From positions 1,426,001 to 1,490,000 of the forward strand of contig NC_009718.1 of the NCBI RefSeq assembly GCF_000017545.1: a stretch of 64,000 nt of DNA, written 5' to 3'. Shown here in pieces: positions 61,195 through 64,000 of this stretch (the first letter of the stretch is position 1; every line of letters starts with the position of its first letter). The notes beneath the pieces were generated by a model. The model was not told where the DNA came from. It was given only the letters and a program-made list of their open reading frames with translations, and ran no database searches. The position numbers and the translations under genes are program-made. The stretch is from Fervidobacterium nodosum Rt17-B1 (GTDB lineage: Bacteria; Thermotogota; Thermotogae; Thermotogales; Fervidobacteriaceae).

Positions 61195-62038
61195 TGAAAA
61201 AGTCTGCGTTTATGGCATAACTGGTAGATATGGAAGCTACCATACAAAGAAGATGATAGAATACGGTACTGATATTGTCTGTGGTGTGAGTAAAAATAAT
61301 GAATTTAAGGAAGTACACAATGTGCCTGTTTACAATACACTGTCCGATTATGTTAGTAGAGGTTTTAATGTCGATACGGCGATATTCTTTGTGCCTGCTC
61401 CGTATGTAATGGAAGCATTTTTGGATGCTTTCAATAATGGTGTGAAGAAATTTGTCGTAATAACAGAACATGTGCCTATCCACGATGCTTTAAGGATGGT
61501 TGATATCGTTAAGAAAAATAATCTGACGATGGTTGGTCCTAATTGTCCCGGGGTTATATATTCAAAAGAGAAAGTAAAACTTGGTATTATGCCTGAGAAG
61601 TATTTTAAAGAAGGCGAGGTAGCCATTATTTCGAGAAGTGGAACGTTGATGTACGAGATTGCGAAGTATATAGGTGAAAGTTATGGAGTTTCTATAGGGA
61701 TAGGACTTGGTGGTGATCCAGTTATTGGTTTGAATGTCTTAGAAGCTTTTAAAGAAGTCGCGAAACTTGGTTTTGAAAAGGTTGTTTTAATTGGGGAAAT
61801 TGGTGGAGAAGATGAGATTACAGGTGTTGCTGAGGCGATTAAGATGGGGTTTAAGCCAAGTAATATTGTGAGCTTTTTTGCAGGAAGACATGCGCCGGAA
61901 GGTAAAAGAATGGGGCATGCTGGTGCGATAGTCGAGGGTGAGCACGGGAAAATTAAGTACAAAGAGGAGAAGATGAGAGAATACGGTGTTAGGGTGGTGA
62001 AATTTCCATGGGAAGTGAAAAACGCATTCGCCTTGTAA
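61181..62038 (+). CDS. Succinyl-CoA synthetase alpha-like subunit
   Basis: 285 residues, normal SucD length. CoA-binding Rossmann start VYGITGRYGSYHTKKMIEYG, FFVPAPYV, MVGPNCPGVI, VAIISRSGTLMYE, GGDPVIG, and the active-site histidine loop GKRMGHAGAIVEG, which is phosphorylated in the mechanism. It overlaps the beta gene by 14 nt. Together they form an acyl-CoA synthetase (ADP/GDP-forming) whose acid may be succinate. Confidence 0.87.
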   Translation: MFFSNEKVCVYGITGRYGSYHTKKMIEYGTDIVCGVSKNNEFKEVHNVPVYNTLSDYVSRGFNVDTAIFFVPAPYVMEAFLDAFNNGVKKFVVITEHVPIHDALRMVDIVKKNNLTMVGPNCPGVIYSKEKVKLGIMPEKYFKEGEVAIISRSGTLMYEIAKYIGESYGVSIGIGLGGDPVIGLNVLEAFKEVAKLGFEKVVLIGEIGGEDEITGVAEAIKMGFKPSNIVSFFAGRHAPEGKRMGHAGAIVEGEHGKIKYKEEKMREYGVRVVKFPWEVKNAFAL

Positions 62039-62865
62039 AAGAGTATTTTGTTTCCACAATTGGTGTGTTGATAACGGCTTTGGGTGTTGTGATTTTTCTA
62101 ATTCCAAACAATATCGCAGCTGGTGGGGCATCTGGGTTGGCTATAGTTTTAAATAAATTCATTCATCTATCAGTTGGCGTTTGGATGTATTTGATAAATA
62201 TAGTGTTATTTTTAATTGCGTTTATTTTGGTTGGTTTCGATTTTAGCTTCAAGACAATTTATTGTACCTTTATGTTCAACTTTTTCATCGATTTTTTCGA
62301 CAGAATAATCCCAATTTACAAGTACAATGGCGATATGATTATCGCAGTGTTTTTTGGCGATATCTTGACAGCTATAGGTATGGCTTTGACTTTTTCTCAA
62401 AATGCATCAACTGGAGGTACGGATATACTCGCGAAAATAATGAACAAATTCTTTGGGTTTCCAATGGGGCTTGGAATATTGGTACTTGATTTTTCCATAG
62501 GTATGTCGGCGGGTTTCGCATACGATATAAATACTGGAATGTATTCTATATTGGCAATTATCGTGAATGGAACAACTATTGATTTTGTTTTGAAGGGTTT
62601 GGAGTTGTCTATAAATGTTTGGATAGTTTCAGAAAAATACGAAGAGATTAAAGAATTCGTACTAAATGGGCTTAACAGAGGAGTCACTATATTCGATGCC
62701 ACAGGTGGATATACTCAAAAGCCAAAAAAGATTCTCTTTGTGACGTTGAAAAGAAGAGAGTTACATGAATTGGTTACTAAAATAAGGGAGATAGATAAAG
62801 AAGCGTTCTTTGTTGTAAATGAAGCGCCCATGGTTTTTGGGAATGGATTTAAAGAGATTGTGTAA
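62008..62865 (+). CDS. YitT family membrane protein (DUF161/DUF2179)
   Basis: 285 residues. Five to six membrane helices with LIPNNIAAGGASGLAIVLNK and FSQNASTGGTDILAKIMNKFFG, the two repeated YitT motifs. The soluble C-terminal DUF2179 domain follows (GVTIFDATGGYTQKPKKILFVTLKRRE). Transport of a small solute is suspected for the family. It overlaps the preceding subunit by 31 nt, so it is also under the cobalamin riboswitch. Confidence 0.9.
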   Translation: MGSEKRIRLVKEYFVSTIGVLITALGVVIFLIPNNIAAGGASGLAIVLNKFIHLSVGVWMYLINIVLFLIAFILVGFDFSFKTIYCTFMFNFFIDFFDRIIPIYKYNGDMIIAVFFGDILTAIGMALTFSQNASTGGTDILAKIMNKFFGFPMGLGILVLDFSIGMSAGFAYDINTGMYSILAIIVNGTTIDFVLKGLELSINVWIVSEKYEEIKEFVLNGLNRGVTIFDATGGYTQKPKKILFVTLKRRELHELVTKIREIDKEAFFVVNEAPMVFGNGFKEIV

Positions 62866-62880
62866 ATTGTATAAAACAAA

Positions 62881-62912
62881 AGCAAGAGCACGTAACGTGC
62901 TCTTGCTTTTTG
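62881..62912. terminator. Bidirectional terminator
   Basis: A 12-bp perfect stem (62881-62892 with 62896-62907), 3-nt loop, then TTTTT; shared by the YitT gene and the facing ferritin gene. Confidence 0.9.
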
Positions 62913-62926
62913 TAAGTATTTTAAAA

Positions 62927-63415
62927 TTATCCTCTTGAGCCAACTTCTTTATCGAGCATGTAAAGCGCAGTAGGAGAATCTTGTAATTTCTGGAGTTTCT
63001 TAAGTATAAGTTCTGTTTGAGCTTCTTCTTCAACTTGTTCTTTCACAAACCAATTCAAAAATTCTTGGGTCGCGTAATCATTTTCTTCTTTTGCAAGAGA
63101 ATAGATTTTGTTTATGCTTTCAGTTATAAATCTTTCGTGATTGTAAGCTGCTTCAAATGCTTTAAGCGGGCTTTCCCAATTTGATTGTGGTTTTTCAATC
63201 GCTGGGAGTTCAACTCTTCCACCACGTTCGTATATAAATTCGTATATCTTCATCGCATGACCAAGTTCTTCTCTGGCTTGTACTTTCATCCATTTTCCAA
63301 AACCTAAGAGGTCTATTGAGTCAAAGTAAGTTGCCATTGAAAGATACAGATATGAAGAAAAAATCTCTTTACCAACTTGTTCGTTTAATGCCTTAAGTAC
63401 TTTTTCGCTTATCAT
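62927..63415 (-). CDS. ftnA: Non-haem ferritin
   Basis: 162 residues. A four-helix ferritin with ferroxidase ligands visible: LNEQVGKEIFSSYLYLSMA (Glu 16 or 17), REELGHAMKIYEF (Glu/His), FEAAYNHERFI, and FVKEQVEEEAQTELIL (Gln/Glu). It stores iron and removes Fe(II). It lies 28 nt behind the peroxiredoxin gene, so iron storage and peroxide removal are co-expressed. Confidence 0.95.
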   Translation of the reverse strand: MISEKVLKALNEQVGKEIFSSYLYLSMATYFDSIDLLGFGKWMKVQAREELGHAMKIYEFIYERGGRVELPAIEKPQSNWESPLKAFEAAYNHERFITESINKIYSLAKEENDYATQEFLNWFVKEQVEEEAQTELILKKLQKLQDSPTALYMLDKEVGSRG

Positions 63416-63443
63416 GTTTTTTCCCTCCTTTTTTTAAAAAAAC

Positions 63444-63899
63444 TTAACCTAAAACTTTTTGTATTTCTTCGTAAGGTGGTTCAACTGCTGGATTGTCCGT
63501 TACCCATTTATATATTACCACACCATCGTCAAGAACGAAAACTGCTCTTTTTGCCACTGTGTAATTTGGGATGTTGATGAAATTCTCATGTACACCACCG
63601 TATTGTTTTGCGACGTTCCCTCCAAAATCTGATAGCAATCTGAAGTTTAATTTGTTCTTTTCAGCGAATGCTTTGTTCGAGAATGGTGTATCAATGCTTA
63701 TTCCGAATACCGTTGCGTTAAGGTTGTTGAATTTTGCCATCATATCTCTGAATGTGCAAAGCTCTTTCTCACATACACTTGTGAATGCACCCGGATAAAA
63801 CGCAAGAACCACTTTTCCTTTTAATTCTGATAATTTAACAGGTTTCAATTCATGGTCAACCAATTCAAAATTTGGTGCTTTTTGTCCTAATTCTAACAT
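63444..63899 (-). CDS. Thiol peroxidase of the AhpC/TSA (Bcp-like) family
   Basis: 151 residues. The thioredoxin-fold peroxiredoxin motif FYPGAFTSVCEKELC holds the peroxidatic Cys and, five residues later, a second Cys suited as resolving residue (Bcp-type 1-Cys/atypical 2-Cys pattern). LSDFGGNVAKQYGGV and RAVFVLDDGVVIYKWV follow. It reduces peroxides in the cytosol. First gene of the operon with ferritin. Confidence 0.93.
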   Translation of the reverse strand: MLELGQKAPNFELVDHELKPVKLSELKGKVVLAFYPGAFTSVCEKELCTFRDMMAKFNNLNATVFGISIDTPFSNKAFAEKNKLNFRLLSDFGGNVAKQYGGVHENFINIPNYTVAKRAVFVLDDGVVIYKWVTDNPAVEPPYEEIQKVLG

Positions 63900-63939
63900 A
63901 TTTTTCCCTCCATTTGTTTAAAGTGATATTCTGTACTAT

Positions 63940-63968
63940 ATTATACCAAATCTAATTTTAACTGTCAA
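63940..63968 (-). promoter_or_regulatory. Perfect consensus sigma-A promoter of the peroxiredoxin-ferritin operon
   Basis: On the minus strand TTGACA (63968-63963), 17 bp, TATAAT (63945-63940): exact consensus at both hexamers and ideal spacing, about 40 bp before the start codon. Confidence 0.88.
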
Positions 63969-64000
63969 ATTTTATTTTTAATTTTTTGATTTGCATAGGG

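Noticed and set aside
1-64000. tRNA, rRNA or CRISPR features
   Set aside because: Intergenic regions were read for T-arm signatures and regularly spaced repeats; none were found.

Overview
The window looks like a chromosomal segment of a thermophilic, fermentative bacterium of the Thermotogota, most likely Fervidobacterium or a close relative. The grounds are a full-length reverse gyrase, AT-rich DNA with strong AGGAGG-type ribosome sites, a GH4 alpha-glucosidase with the conserved blocks I remember from Thermotoga AglA, a membrane pyrophosphatase, ThyX, and polyamine genes. I saw no tRNA, rRNA or CRISPR array. All family calls come from reading motifs; nothing was searched.

Layout. 0.2-2.4 kb (minus): B12-binding small subunit of methylmalonyl-CoA mutase, its MeaB GTPase and a DUF2520 protein. 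2.8-3.5 kb: a decayed gene. 3.6-6.1 kb: a PHA-regulator-like protein, an XRE-cupin regulator and speE/speD. 6.4-16.7 kb (plus): a long co-directional housekeeping run (queuosine-precursor-type transporter, lipoate ligase family, rsmI, rsmD, DUF47, lipase, lipoprotein, rnhB, thyX, DRTGG protein, folD, yajC-secD-secF). 16.8-19.8 kb: membrane pyrophosphatase plus an odd phosphofructokinase-like protein. 20-31 kb: sugar uptake and use (GPH symporter, PfkB kinase, AglA, two LacI-type operators), a copper operon whose likely promoter is separated from it by an ISL3-type insertion with intact 8-bp target duplication, and a diguanylate cyclase split by a frameshift.

31-43.5 kb is the accessory region: an IS110 element with a candidate bridge RNA, a secreted beta-propeller protein, a two-gene operon of a membrane-anchored coiled-coil protein and a 1124-residue SF1 helicase-nuclease (a defence-like pair and the best candidate here for an undescribed system), a DUF58/MoxR cluster whose DUF58 gene appears to start with ACG, and a second DDE insertion sequence.

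43.9-48.3 kb: recF and reverse gyrase from one promoter. 48.5 kb: a lone PotD-type lipoprotein. 49.6-56.7 kb: a cobalamin riboswitch and a tightly overlapping nine-gene cobamide salvage operon (cobT, cobU, cbiR-like, cobS, a CobQ lacking its glutaminase domain, cbiB, cobD, a Dph6-like PP-loop ligase, btuR). 56.7-59.7 kb: aldo/keto reductase, two secreted proteins and a NUDIX hydrolase. 59.8-62.9 kb: a second cobalamin riboswitch in front of a divergent succinyl-CoA-synthetase-like pair and a YitT membrane protein. 62.9-63.9 kb: peroxiredoxin and ferritin from a perfect consensus promoter.

The B12 theme connects distant parts: the salvage operon makes adenosylcobamide, the mutase subunit and MeaB use it, and the riboswitch-controlled CoA-ligase pair may supply or drain succinyl-CoA according to B12 status (inference).
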